A program made the position numbers and the translations under genes. From the NCBI GenBank assembly GCA_041395625.1, contig JAWLAE010000001.1, forward strand, positions 434,001 to 498,000: a DNA stretch of 64,000 nt. Reading direction: 5' to 3'. The DNA is from CADEED01 sp041395625 (GTDB lineage Bacteria > Pseudomonadota > Gammaproteobacteria > Steroidobacterales > Steroidobacteraceae). Position 1 is the stretch's first letter. Each line of letters starts with the position of its first letter. Of the stretch, positions 54,312 to 62,621 are shown piece after piece. The notes below the pieces were generated by a model, which did not search any database, was not told where the DNA came from, and worked only from the letters and a program-made list of their open reading frames with translations.

Positions 54312-55166
54312 ACGCAACCAGTCGCGGAAGGCGGTGCCTGCCGGCGAGAGCGACGTGCCGAGTTGCCAGGTGAGGTAGTAGGCGAAAGTGTCTTCAACTT
54401 CGAGGTCGAAGAGCCGCACGAGTCGACCGTTTGCGAGCGCGTCCGTCGCGATGAGGCCATGGATGAGTGCGACGCCTTCGCCGGCGGCCGCTGCCTCCAA
54501 CAACATGGCATTGTCCGAGACCGTCAGATTCCCAGTGGGCTCCTTGAGATCCACGCGCGCGGCGCGCAGCCATGGTTGCCACTGTTGCCAGGCATGGCGC
54601 AGTAACCGACAGTGACGCAGATCACTGGGGTTCTCGATACGGTGCGCGTCCTGGTACTGCGGCGAGCAGACCGGAAACAGAACCTCACCGGCGAGGCGTT
54701 CGCCGGCGGCATTGCTCCAGGTGCCCGCGCCGTAACGGATTGCGACATCCACGCCGAGACTCAGGAACTCACCGAGATCGGCGACCGAGCGTACTTCGAC
54801 CGACAACGTCGGCATCAGCCGTAGGTAGGAGCCCATGCGCGGCATGAGCCAGCAGGTTGCGAACGAGGGGTGTGCGCTCACGACCAGTCGACCGGCAGTC
54901 GCGCGTTTCACATCCGGGAAAACACGCGTCAACAGACCTAGCGACTCACGTACCTGTGCGAACAGGGTCACCGCTTCGCGAGTCGGCGTCATGCGGCGTC
55001 CGACGCGACGGAAGAGCGTGGTGCCGAGCTGTCTTTCGAGCTTGCGGATGCGATGGCTGATCGCGCCGTGCGTTACGTCGAGTTCCTGCGCCGCGGCGGT
55101 GTAGCTCTCGAGGCGAGCGGCCGCTTCGAACGCGCGCAGGGTCTGCATGGAGGGCAAGCGCTTCAT
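54267..55166 (-). CDS. LysR-family regulator (GcvA-like)
   Basis: 299 residues. HTH: LPSMQTLRAFEAAARLESYTAAAQELDVTHGAISHRIRKLERQLGTTLF, with the DVTHGAIS helix typical of GcvA/AmpR-like members. Effector domain with VSAHPSFATCWLMPRMG and DVAIRYGAGTW. Divergent from the MFS operon (55284 onwards) and converging on the ligase. An inverted repeat directly upstream of its start suggests autoregulation. Confidence 0.9.
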   Translation of the reverse strand: MKRLPSMQTLRAFEAAARLESYTAAAQELDVTHGAISHRIRKLERQLGTTLFRRVGRRMTPTREAVTLFAQVRESLGLLTRVFPDVKRATAGRLVVSAHPSFATCWLMPRMGSYLRLMPTLSVEVRSVADLGEFLSLGVDVAIRYGAGTWSNAAGERLAGEVLFPVCSPQYQDAHRIENPSDLRHCRLLRHAWQQWQPWLRAARVDLKEPTGNLTVSDNAMLLEAAAAGEGVALIHGLIATDALANGRLVRLFDLEVEDTFAYYLTWQLGTSLSPAGTAFRDWLRSEIVTGAQHRSAGL

Positions 55167-55186
55167 TATTCGTATTGTGACGAATA
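55167..55186. promoter_or_regulatory. Operator-like inverted repeat at the LysR/MFS divergent gap
   Basis: TATTCGT (55167-55173), 6-nt spacer ATTGTG, ACGAATA (55180-55186): a perfect 7-bp inverted repeat directly next to the ATG of the GcvA-like gene. A site so close to the start would allow repression of that gene and control of the MFS operon. Confidence 0.5.
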
Positions 55187-55283
55187 TTCACAGTTGGCGC
55201 GAATACATATCGTTTGCCTGCGTGGCACGCCTGGCCGATTCTCCGGCTGTCTTAACGCGGTTGGGGACAGTGTGCGTGCGGAA

Positions 55284-56657
55284 ATGACCATCGGTCGTCC
55301 ACGGGCTTTCAATGCTGCGACAGCAACGCGTCGTTACGCGTGGTACGTGGTCGGCCTGTTGACCGCGACTCAGGTCGTCTCGTACATCGACCGGTTTCTG
55401 CCAAGTCTGCTGCTCGAATCCATCAAGAGCGATCTTGCACTGACCGATTTCCAGGTCGGCCTCCTGATGGGCCCTGCCTTCGGTCTTTTCTACGTGTTCG
55501 TCGGCGTACCGATTGGCTGGCTTGCCGATCGATACAGTCGCCGCGCGATCCTGGCGACTGGCATTTCAATCTGGTGCGCAATGACCGCGACGGCCGGGCT
55601 GGTACGCAGCTTTGTGCCGCTCTTTCTGACGCGTATGGGGGTCGGCCTCGGTGAGGCGACCATGGCGCCTTGCAGCGTATCATTGATCAGCGACTACTTT
55701 CCGCGCGAGCGTCGCGCGCCGCCGCTCAGTCTCTTCATGGCCGGCACTTTCCTTGGCGCTGGCACAGCCTTCCTGCTTGGTGGGCCGCTCGTGCATCACA
55801 TTACGTCGCTGCCGCCCGTGCATCTGCCAATTCTGGGTGATCTGCGCAGCTGGCAGCTCGCCTTCCTGGTTGTCGGGCTCCCCGGATTCGTACTCGCGGG
55901 CCTCATGTTCACGATCCGCGAGCCGCGGCGCCAGGACCAGGCGCAGAGCGAAATCCGTGCGGACGCCGCAGGGCACGCGTCACTGGGCGCGGCGTTCAGT
56001 TTCATGCGCAAGCGATGGACTGCCTTTGGTGTGTTGTTCATTGGTTCCGCTGCTGTTGTCACAATGGGCTCGCTGTCGTTCTGGAACGTGGCGCTTTTTG
56101 CGCGCACTTGGGGCTGGAGCGTGCGCGACGTCGGTATTGCAACCGGCGTGCTCTTCTTTATTGGTGGGCCGATTGGCACGCTGCTCGGCATCGCCTTGAC
56201 GCGACGATGGGTCGCGGCGGGGCACAAGGACGCGACACTGCGCGCGTTGTGGATCGGTCTTGCGATCGCCGTGCCTGGATTCGCGCTCTATCCGATCATG
56301 CCGAGCGTGGAGCTCGCGATCGTGATGCAGCTCTTCGCGTTCACGGGACAGGCAATGGCGGCGGCGGCAGGCCCTGCCTCGATCACACTGATTGCACCGG
56401 GGCAGATCAAATCGCAGGCAACCGCGATCTATTATCTGTGCATTGGCATCTTCGGCCAGCTGCTGGGACCGCCGCCGGTTGGCTTCATGACGGATTTGTT
56501 CGGCGATCCCAACAAACTGCGCTACGCGATGACGATCGAAGCCGCGACGATCGGCATTCTCGCGCTCGTGCTCGTAGCTCTTGGGTTGTCGCACTACCGA
56601 CGCTGTGTGATCGAGGTAGATGCGTTGATTGCGCCCGGGCCGGTGGCTCATGTCTGA
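55284..56657 (+). CDS. MFS transporter (spinster-like)
   Basis: 457 residues, about 12 hydrophobic segments. Features are VSYIDRFLPSLLLESIKSDLALTDFQVGLLMGPAFG, PIGWLADRYSRRAIL (MFS loop motif) and GVGLGEATMAPCSVSLISDYFPRERR, typical of the Spns-like group often found in catabolic clusters of proteobacteria. Presumed to import the substrate across the inner membrane. Start: ATG 55284; a GTG at 55272 preceded by GGGG is an alternative. The stop overlaps the VOC gene by 8 nt. Confidence 0.85.
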   Translation: MTIGRPRAFNAATATRRYAWYVVGLLTATQVVSYIDRFLPSLLLESIKSDLALTDFQVGLLMGPAFGLFYVFVGVPIGWLADRYSRRAILATGISIWCAMTATAGLVRSFVPLFLTRMGVGLGEATMAPCSVSLISDYFPRERRAPPLSLFMAGTFLGAGTAFLLGGPLVHHITSLPPVHLPILGDLRSWQLAFLVVGLPGFVLAGLMFTIREPRRQDQAQSEIRADAAGHASLGAAFSFMRKRWTAFGVLFIGSAAVVTMGSLSFWNVALFARTWGWSVRDVGIATGVLFFIGGPIGTLLGIALTRRWVAAGHKDATLRALWIGLAIAVPGFALYPIMPSVELAIVMQLFAFTGQAMAAAAGPASITLIAPGQIKSQATAIYYLCIGIFGQLLGPPPVGFMTDLFGDPNKLRYAMTIEAATIGILALVLVALGLSHYRRCVIEVDALIAPGPVAHV

Positions 56658-57498
56658 CGAGCGCGTGGCGCCACGTATCGAGCGCATACTCGAGGTAACT
56701 TATACAGTTCCCGACCTCGACGTCGTCGAGTCGGCGTATACGCGCTGGCTGGGCTATCGCGTGATCGATCGCGGCATCGTCGATAAAGCACTGGCGTGTG
56801 ACTGGGATGCGCCCGCGCTCGCGGGTCGTGCGCAGTGCGCACTCGTACCGGCGGCCGGCGAAAGCGTCGTCATTCGCTTTGTAGCCGAGCCGCAGGCCGC
56901 GGGGTGGCAGTCGCTCAGGACTTTTGGTTGGAACGTCAGCGAAATCGTCGTTGAGGACGTGGATGCGCTCGCCGCGCGGCTCGCCGACTCACCGTTTCGT
57001 ATCATTGGCCAGCCAAAGAGTTTGACGCGCTTTCCGATGATTCGGGCGATGCAGACAGTGGGCCCGGCAGGCGAGTGTCTCTACTTTACGCAGGTCGGCG
57101 TGGGCAGTGGTCTCGATCTGGCGCGCGCGCAGTCGGCCGTTGGGCGAGTGTTCATCGTTGTCGCGGCTGGGCCCGACGTGCGTCGGCTGCTCGACTCGTA
57201 CGCGCCCTTCGAGAACGACATCGATCCGCCGGTCAGCACGCCGGTGCACGTGATCTCGCTAGCGAATGGTCTGCCAGCTGATACGCTGCACGCGCACGGC
57301 CTCGTGAAGCTGGGGCACGGCTCAATGATCGAGTTGGATCAATATCCCGCTGTCGCGACGTCGCGCATGGTGCCGACGGGCGGGCTGCCGATTGGCATGG
57401 CCATGGTCACGTTCGCGGTCAGTGGCAGCACTGCATCGACGCTATTGCGCGGAGCAGTTGGTGAACGAATCCGTCTCATTGGGACAAATCATGGCTAA
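56650..57498 (+). CDS. VOC/glyoxalase-fold protein
   Basis: 282 residues with two related halves: LEVTYTVPDLDVVESAYTRWLGYRVIDRG at the start and RVFIVVAAGPDVRRLLDSYAPF in the middle, both of the beta-alpha-beta VOC type. Metal-ligand residues are not clear. Such proteins act as lyases, dioxygenases or isomerases. The ATG at 56650 lies inside the MFS stop region, so translation is coupled. It is followed after 29 nt by the TPR gene. Confidence 0.7.
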   Translation: MSDERVAPRIERILEVTYTVPDLDVVESAYTRWLGYRVIDRGIVDKALACDWDAPALAGRAQCALVPAAGESVVIRFVAEPQAAGWQSLRTFGWNVSEIVVEDVDALAARLADSPFRIIGQPKSLTRFPMIRAMQTVGPAGECLYFTQVGVGSGLDLARAQSAVGRVFIVVAAGPDVRRLLDSYAPFENDIDPPVSTPVHVISLANGLPADTLHAHGLVKLGHGSMIELDQYPAVATSRMVPTGGLPIGMAMVTFAVSGSTASTLLRGAVGERIRLIGTNHG

Positions 57499-57527
57499 CA
57501 GGATGATCGCGCGCGACTGGAGGATCG

Positions 57528-58706
57528 ATGAATAAAATGTGGCTAACGATCGCCGTGCTGGCTGCCGCCGGTGTGGCTGGTGCGAAAGACTACCCGACGT
57601 CGCGGTGCGACCGGCTTGCAGCGAATCCCGAGGATCAGGACATCATTGCGCCCCCAGTAGCGCGCGAAAAGATCGATCTGCCGCAGGCGATCGCGGCTTG
57701 TGAAGCCGAGCTTGCACTGCATCCTGACAACGTGCGTGCCCGCTATCAGTTGTCGCGCGTGCTCTCTTATGCGGGCCAGAGCGTGCGCGCCAACGCGGAA
57801 ATGAAGCGGGCGGCGGACGAAGGCTACCGCCAGGCGCAGTTCGTCTATGGGCTGCTGATCGACAGGCATCGTCCGGATACGCCGGCCGATCCTTGCGTAG
57901 TGGAAGACTATTGGCTGCGCTCCGCGCGCGCTGGGCGTCAGGCCGCGCGTGTGAGTTATGTGCGCCACGTGCTGAACGGCAAGTTTGACGCTTGCCGCAT
58001 CCAGGCGAGGCCGGGCGAGTTGCAGGAGTTTATCGCGGCAGCACGCGCCGACGCGGGCGATTACTACGATCGACTGCTGCTCAGGGATCTGGCTGCTCGA
58101 CTTGCCGCACGCGCGAGCGAACGTCCCACGCCGCCGCTGTTTGCGAAGCGGACAGCCAAGCCAACGCGCGAGGTGATCATTACTGAATGCGATCGACTTG
58201 CCTCGCACCCGGAGGACCCGGACAGCGTCGCCCCGGGCGTTCCCAGTTCGAAGGTCGACGTGCCGAAAGCCGTCGCCGCCTGTTTGGCTGCCGTTGAGCA
58301 TGAGCCGGCGAATGCTCGTCTGCGCTATCAGCTTGCACGAGTGCTTGCCTATGACGGCGACAGCAAACGTGCGACTGCAGAGATGAAGCGCTCGGCTGAC
58401 GATGGCCATCGTCAGGCGCAGTTTGTCTATGGACTGTTCGTTGATCGTGGGCGCGCTGACGCGCCCACCGATATCTGCGTCGCCGAGGACTACTGGTTCC
58501 GTGCCGCGCGCGCCGGCCGTCAGGCGGCAAGAGTGATCTACGGACAGCGCCTCTTTCAGGGCCGCTTCGATGTCTGCCCGGTGCAGGCCACGGCGACTGA
58601 GCTCGGGCAATGGTTCGAGGCAGCCGCTGCCGAATCACGGGATTTCTATGAGCGTCTGCTGATCGAGCAACTGACCGATCGGTTGACTGAACGAAAATCG
58701 TCATGA
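57528..58706 (+). CDS. Exported TPR/Sel1-like protein built from two ~180-residue repeats
   Basis: 392 residues with a signal peptide (MNKMWLTIAVLAAAGVAGA). Two tandem copies: the first begins CDRLAANPEDQDIIAP (residue 27), the second CDRLASHPEDPDSVAPG (about residue 222). Each contains an AIAACEAEL- or AVAACLAAV-type TPR helix, ARYQLSRVL / LRYQLARVL, and RQAQFVYGL followed by Cys-containing EDYW and ARAGRQAARV. The paired Cys could form disulfides in the periplasm. Sel1/TPR repeats bind partner proteins; the link with the following receptor gene (4-nt overlap) suggests joint action. Confidence 0.78.
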   Translation: MNKMWLTIAVLAAAGVAGAKDYPTSRCDRLAANPEDQDIIAPPVAREKIDLPQAIAACEAELALHPDNVRARYQLSRVLSYAGQSVRANAEMKRAADEGYRQAQFVYGLLIDRHRPDTPADPCVVEDYWLRSARAGRQAARVSYVRHVLNGKFDACRIQARPGELQEFIAAARADAGDYYDRLLLRDLAARLAARASERPTPPLFAKRTAKPTREVIITECDRLASHPEDPDSVAPGVPSSKVDVPKAVAACLAAVEHEPANARLRYQLARVLAYDGDSKRATAEMKRSADDGHRQAQFVYGLFVDRGRADAPTDICVAEDYWFRAARAGRQAARVIYGQRLFQGRFDVCPVQATATELGQWFEAAAAESRDFYERLLIEQLTDRLTERKSS

Positions 58707-61009
58707 GTGAGGGATATATGTACCAACTGACTACCGCCAGAATTGCAGCATTGCCGCTCGTCGCCGTGGCGCTTGCACTTGCAAGCCCGCCGGCTTGGTC
58801 ACAACTTCAGGAAGTCGTCGTCACTGCGCGCAAACAGGAAGAACGCCTGCAGGACGTGCCACTCGCAGTCGCCGCCTTCACCAATGAGCAGCTCGTGGAG
58901 CGCGGTGCGCGTGACATGTTCGATGTGTCACGCTTCACGCCCGGCTTTTCCTTCGAGAAGGTGAACCGCTACGGGGTGCAGGGGGGCGTCAACCGACCGG
59001 TTATCCGTGGCATGTCGAGCATTCTGGGCGAAGGTAACGCACAGGTGTTCGTCGACGGTATTCCATACTCGGATTCGATCCTGTCGTTTCCCTTCGACGT
59101 CGTCGATCGTGTCGAGGTGATCAAAGGTCCGCAGGCGGCGCTCTTTGGGCGTGCCACGTTCTCCGGTGCGATCAACCTGATTACCAAGAAGGGCGGTGAT
59201 CTGCCTGAGAATACGCTCAGCGCACGCTTGGCCGAATACGGCGATACAGAGGTGAACGCGCTGTCGCGCGGCACGATCGTCGAGGACAAGCTGTTCTACA
59301 TGGTGCACGGTCGTTATTACACGATGGACGGCATGTATCGGAACAGCCTCGACGGCGACCGGATTGGTGGTGAGCAGTCTACCAACTTCAATGGTTCGCT
59401 CGAATGGCGGCCCGTAGAAGGCATCTCAGCAATCCTGTCCGGTGGCTTTACTCGTGATCGCGACGATCTTGCCGCGATTACGCTGCAGGATCGTTTCGCG
59501 AACAACTGCTACCTGGATGTCGCGCGGCAGTACTATTGCGGTGCGGTGCGCCGAGCAACCGAGGCCACGCTCGACCGGGCGGCCTTGCAGGGCACGGATG
59601 GCCTGCATCGCGATTCCACACGATTATCACTGCAGCTCGAGTTCGATCTGCCAGCGGGGTTGACGCTGGTGTCGAACTCCGGCCTGTTCAGCACCGAAAT
59701 GGAGTACGGTTACGATTCGACCTATCAGGGTGCAACGGCGCTCGGATTGACCGCGGTGCCGGGTGCGCCGGGCTACGTGCGTCCCTTGAGTGATCCGGTA
59801 CGCAATGGCGGCGTGATGCGCAACGAAGTGACCGATCGCGACGAGTGGTCGACCGAACTGCGACTGCAATCGGACCAGAGCAGGCGCTTGCGGTACATGA
59901 TCGGCGCGTACTACTACGAGAGCCAGCGGTCGTTGGAGGAGCGGCACTTCCTGTCAACCGCGCCGACGGTGTTCTCAGGTGAGACGCGCGTCGACAACAT
60001 GGCCGCGTTCGGTTTGATCGATTTCGACATCACCGATCGCTGGAACGCCACTGCCGAGCTACGCTACGCCGAAGACACCATCGGCAACTACAATGCGATC
60101 GCCCGGCCAACCGTGCCACTCATTGAAAACACGTTCGATTCCGTCTCGCCGCGCGCGACCACTACCTTCAAGTTGACGCCGCAGAATATGATTTACGCGA
60201 ATATCGCGAAAGGCAACAAACCGGGGGTCATCAACCCGGATCCGCGCTTTCCCGAAGACATACGATTTGCGGACGAAGAGGAAAGCTGGAATTACGAGAT
60301 TGGCAGCAAGAATCGCTTTCTCAACGGTGGGCTGATGGTGAACATCGCGCTCTATTACATCGACTGGACGAACCAGCAGATCACCGCGAGTTACACATTC
60401 CCACCCCCGACTGGTGGTACGCAATCCTATCTCCGCAACGCCGGCGGCACGGAGATCAAGGGTGCAGAACTCGAGTTCGAGGCTGCCCTCACTGACAACT
60501 TCACGGCCGGTTTCACCTATTCGTATACTGACGCGAAGTTCACGTCGCTGACAGACGGCGAGGCACTGCAGCTGTTCGGCAATGCGTCGCTGAAGGGCAA
60601 GCAGTTGTTTGGTGTGCCCGAGCAGCAAGCAAGCAGCTACGGCAAATTCACTTTCCCGGTCGGTGCGGACCGATCTGGTTTCGTGCGCGGCGACATATCG
60701 TTCACCGATCGTAAGTACGATCAGATCTTCAATCTCGCGCACACTGGCGAACAGATCGTGAGCAACCTGAGTGCCGGTGTCGACAGCGATCATTGGGCGT
60801 TGACGTTCTTTGTCAACAACCTGTTCGACGACCGTACGCCTTCGTCCGTGACGCGATATGTCGATCAATTGAACCGTAACGTGCCGGAATATACGAATGC
60901 CAATCCGGCGCAGAACAACGTGCCAGGCTCGACCACGCTCGAGCGTGCATTCTTCTATCCGCTTGCCAACAAGCGCCAATTTGGCATGACGCTGAAGTGG
61001 AAGTTTTGA
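58703..61009 (+). CDS. TonB-dependent outer-membrane receptor
   Basis: 768 residues. Signal peptide (IAALPLVAVALALASPPAWS) is followed by the plug domain beginning LQEVVVTARKQEERLQDVPLAV and VIKGPQAALFGRATFSGAINLITKKGGD, then a 22-strand barrel ending FGMTLKWKF with C-terminal Phe. No siderophore-specific feature is seen; the context suggests uptake of the island's organic substrate. ATG 58703 overlaps the TPR stop (ATGA); ATG 58718 after GAGGG gives a shorter, cleaner signal peptide. Confidence 0.93.
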   Translation: MSEGYMYQLTTARIAALPLVAVALALASPPAWSQLQEVVVTARKQEERLQDVPLAVAAFTNEQLVERGARDMFDVSRFTPGFSFEKVNRYGVQGGVNRPVIRGMSSILGEGNAQVFVDGIPYSDSILSFPFDVVDRVEVIKGPQAALFGRATFSGAINLITKKGGDLPENTLSARLAEYGDTEVNALSRGTIVEDKLFYMVHGRYYTMDGMYRNSLDGDRIGGEQSTNFNGSLEWRPVEGISAILSGGFTRDRDDLAAITLQDRFANNCYLDVARQYYCGAVRRATEATLDRAALQGTDGLHRDSTRLSLQLEFDLPAGLTLVSNSGLFSTEMEYGYDSTYQGATALGLTAVPGAPGYVRPLSDPVRNGGVMRNEVTDRDEWSTELRLQSDQSRRLRYMIGAYYYESQRSLEERHFLSTAPTVFSGETRVDNMAAFGLIDFDITDRWNATAELRYAEDTIGNYNAIARPTVPLIENTFDSVSPRATTTFKLTPQNMIYANIAKGNKPGVINPDPRFPEDIRFADEEESWNYEIGSKNRFLNGGLMVNIALYYIDWTNQQITASYTFPPPTGGTQSYLRNAGGTEIKGAELEFEAALTDNFTAGFTYSYTDAKFTSLTDGEALQLFGNASLKGKQLFGVPEQQASSYGKFTFPVGADRSGFVRGDISFTDRKYDQIFNLAHTGEQIVSNLSAGVDSDHWALTFFVNNLFDDRTPSSVTRYVDQLNRNVPEYTNANPAQNNVPGSTTLERAFFYPLANKRQFGMTLKWKF

Positions 61010-61052
61010 CGAGCGCCTGGCGCGCCCATCGCCCGATGCATGGGGAGTGCAG

Positions 61053-62567
61053 ATGTTGAAGCGTAGAACATTGTTGTTGGCGAGCGCGTCTTTGGCGGCG
61101 GTCGGCGCACGGCGAAAGGTGTTGGCGGCCACCACGCACGACGGCAGCACTTATGACTTGATCGTGATAGGTGCCGGGACCGCGGGCTTGCCGGCCGCGC
61201 TGTTCGCCGCGCAGCGTGGTGGCCGCGTGTTGCTGCTCGATTCGGCACCCGCTATTGGCGGTACGCTGCATTACTCCACCGGTCAGATGAGCGCTGCGGG
61301 CACAAAGCTGCAGCACTCGCTTGGCATAGTAGACAGTGCGGACGCCCATTTCGATGACGTGATGCGTATATCGGAGAATTCCGCCAATCCCGAACTCGTA
61401 CGGCTAGCGGTGGACCAAGCGGGGCCGACATTCGATTGGCTGATGGAATCTGGACTCAAGCCATTGCCTGACCATCCGTTGCTCGGCTCGGGACACGAGT
61501 TCTATCGCGTGCGGCGCTACTACTGGGCAGAAGAGGGTGGGCGCTCGATCCTCGCGGTGCTCTCGCGCCTGCTCGACGCTGAGTTGCCCGCCGGGCGTAT
61601 CGATCTGGTACTAAATAGCCCGGTCACGGCATTGCTGCAGTCGGATGACGGCCGCGTTGAAGGCGTGCGCGCGAACTCGGAGGGTGTGGAGCACGTGTAT
61701 CGCGGTCGCCAGACGTTGATCGCGAGCGGCGGGTATTCCTCGAATCCAGCCATGTGGGAGGAACTCGACGGCCACCGTCAGTTTGTCAATGCGGCGTATC
61801 CGAGTTCGTTAGGCGCTGGCCTGCGTCTGGCGCAGTCCGCCGGCGGCTATCTGCGCGGCCATGCCATGTATCTAACAAGCTTCGGCGCGATCCTCGCCGA
61901 CGACACAGTTCCCGCCGCGCTGCATGCAAGCTTCGAAACCTGGCCTGATCGGCGCAAGCCGTGGGAGATCTACGTCAATGCGCGCGGCGAGCGCTTTGTT
62001 CGCGAAGACGAGCCGAGCGTGCACCGGCGCGAGAAGTCGCTGCTGCCGCAGCCGGACCAGCGCTTTTGGGTTGTTTTCGACGAACACATGCTGGCGGCTG
62101 CGGAGCCGGGCGTGAAGGGTTGGACACGGGAGGAAATCCGAGCGGCTGCGGGGTCGCAGCCGATGTTCTATCAGTCCGCTACGCTTGCCGGACTGGCGCG
62201 CACCGCAGGCATCGACGCTGCAGGACTCGAATGTACTGGCAGACGTTACAACGAAGGCGTCGCGCAAGGTGTCGACATATGGGGGCGGCAGCATCTGCCT
62301 ACGACGCTGTCAAAGCCGCCGTTCTACGCGATTCGCATGCAAGGCTTCGCAATCACCTCGAACGTCGGCATTGCCGTCGATGCCCGGTTGCGCGTAATCG
62401 ATATCAAAGGCATGCCGATTCCCGGACTCTACGCCGTTGGTGAGGCACTCGGCCACAGCCAGATGTCCGGCCGATCCTATGTTGGTGGCATGTCGGTCAC
62501 GCCAGCGCTGTCGTTAGGACGACTGCTGGGTTGGACACTGCCGCTAGGTTTGCAGCGTCGGGCTTGA
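61053..62567 (+). CDS. Tat-type FAD flavoprotein, paralogue of 41546-43051
   Basis: 504 residues. Signal: MLKRRTLLLASASLAAVG with a twin-Arg pair. FAD site: DLIVIGAGTAGLPAALFAAQRGGRVLLLDS. It shares GGTLHYSTGQMSAAGTKLQ, TLIASGGYSSNPAMWEELDG, WEIYVNARGERFVREDEPS and YAVGEALGHSQMSGRSYVGGMSVTPALSLGRLLG with the other copy. Expected activity is a flavin reductase or dehydrogenase in the periplasm; the electron partner is unknown. GGGGAG lies 5 nt before ATG 61053. Last gene of the 55284-62567 run. Confidence 0.85.
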   Translation: MLKRRTLLLASASLAAVGARRKVLAATTHDGSTYDLIVIGAGTAGLPAALFAAQRGGRVLLLDSAPAIGGTLHYSTGQMSAAGTKLQHSLGIVDSADAHFDDVMRISENSANPELVRLAVDQAGPTFDWLMESGLKPLPDHPLLGSGHEFYRVRRYYWAEEGGRSILAVLSRLLDAELPAGRIDLVLNSPVTALLQSDDGRVEGVRANSEGVEHVYRGRQTLIASGGYSSNPAMWEELDGHRQFVNAAYPSSLGAGLRLAQSAGGYLRGHAMYLTSFGAILADDTVPAALHASFETWPDRRKPWEIYVNARGERFVREDEPSVHRREKSLLPQPDQRFWVVFDEHMLAAAEPGVKGWTREEIRAAAGSQPMFYQSATLAGLARTAGIDAAGLECTGRRYNEGVAQGVDIWGRQHLPTTLSKPPFYAIRMQGFAITSNVGIAVDARLRVIDIKGMPIPGLYAVGEALGHSQMSGRSYVGGMSVTPALSLGRLLGWTLPLGLQRRA

Positions 62568-62621
62568 GCGGATGCCGTGTTGCGTTGTGTTTGCACCGCC
62601 GTGAGCTAACAAGCGCGCCAC

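Noticed and set aside
57543..58610. 355-codon minus-strand frame opposite the TPR gene
   Set aside because: Its apparent internal repeat mirrors the duplication in the real gene; the TPR protein has a signal peptide and family motifs.
60059..61150. 363-codon minus-strand frame opposite the TonB receptor
   Set aside because: Antisense to a clear barrel with conserved ends; composition is typical of a shadow.
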